A stretch of DNA of 64,000 nucleotides. Origin: Lachnospira eligens. Lineage in GTDB: Bacteria > Bacillota > Clostridia > Lachnospirales > Lachnospiraceae. The position numbers and the translations under genes were made by a program. The DNA lies in assembly GCF_009680455.1 (NCBI RefSeq), contig NZ_WKRD01000002.1:62001-126000 (forward strand), in the 5' to 3' direction. The notes beneath the pieces are model-generated. The model was not told the DNA's origin, did no database searches, and saw only the letters and a program-made list of their open reading frames with translations. Positions 63,911-64,000 of the stretch are shown one piece after another (position 1 is the first letter of the stretch; the number at the start of each line of letters is the position of its first letter).

Positions 63911-63942
63911 TTTAATAAATAAACTTTTAGAGGAGACAATTT

Positions 63943-64000
63943 ATGAAACATATGATACAGCCATTTGGAATTGACATGCATAAAAATGTTCTTACAGACA
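63943..64000 (+). CDS. Start of an unidentified gene (partial)
   Basis: ATG with AGAGGAG 7 nt upstream and a good promoter. Only 19 codons are in the window (MKHMIQPFGIDMHKNVLTD), too few to name. It is divergent from amt and may share its operator, so a nitrogen-related function is possible. Confidence 0.6.
   Translation, partial: MKHMIQPFGIDMHKNVLTD

Overview
This 64 kb window is AT-rich chromosomal DNA of a low-GC Gram-positive anaerobe, most likely a Lachnospiraceae (Clostridia). The evidence is the ireB-ruvX-DUF1292-RNase J-YlbF cluster, a sigK-type sigma factor, a GerA-type germination protein, a single-chain pyruvate:ferredoxin oxidoreductase and AGGAGG-type ribosome binding sites. 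A Lachnospira-like species is my guess from memory, not something I could test. Almost every gene is on the minus strand; the exceptions are a DnaK-like gene (41022-42767) and the first codons of a gene at the right edge. I found no tRNA, rRNA, CRISPR array or transposase gene.

Layout, left to right. (1) 1-14051: a type IV pilus locus read right to left: PilB, PilT, then an HTH gene, a truncated Rpn nuclease and a Wzy/WaaL-type membrane enzyme, then PilC, major pilin, prepilin peptidase, a PilM-PilN fusion, PilO, a PilV-like prepilin and a PilX-like protein that runs off the window. The truncated Rpn gene lies between two direct copies of a 200 bp non-coding repeat. (2) 14141-23326: a membrane-anchored protein, Xaa-Pro aminopeptidase, sigK, and a conserved Firmicutes cluster for tRNA U34 modification (trhP, trmR), an MltG-like stub, YlbF, RNase J, DUF1292, RuvX and IreB. 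(3) 23482-29525: polyphosphate polymerase (VTC) with DUF4956, an MscS channel, a divergent GlgB-like protein and an esterase. (4) 29827-38067: an amino-acid operon, leuB-ilvD-ilvB-serC-serA, followed by a DUF1015 gene. (5) 38204-42767: yajC, tgt, aroC and the divergent DnaK-like gene. (6) 42821-47809: Fic, EamA exporter, HipA/HipB and a lone GerA-family protein. (7) 47960-56293: cysK and a tetrapyrrole operon with the order ABC exporter, hemB, hemL, hemA, hemC, hemD. (8) 56431-64000: small membrane proteins, nifJ, and an ammonium transporter fused to a PII domain.

The least explained material is non-coding. Two four-copy tandem arrays, both with an exact 62 bp period and a shared core, lie 8.6 kb apart. 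There is also the 200 bp repeat pair in the pilus locus, a nested palindrome of about 240 bp at 29.6-29.8 kb, a set of AGTAGG dyads at 25.06-25.31 kb, an 18 bp stem directly abutting the sigK start, and a terminator-like hairpin in the leader of the ammonium transporter gene. The most system-like protein observation is a candidate pilin-glycosylation enzyme inside the pilus operon, together with an exported Ser/Thr-rich tail on PilMN.
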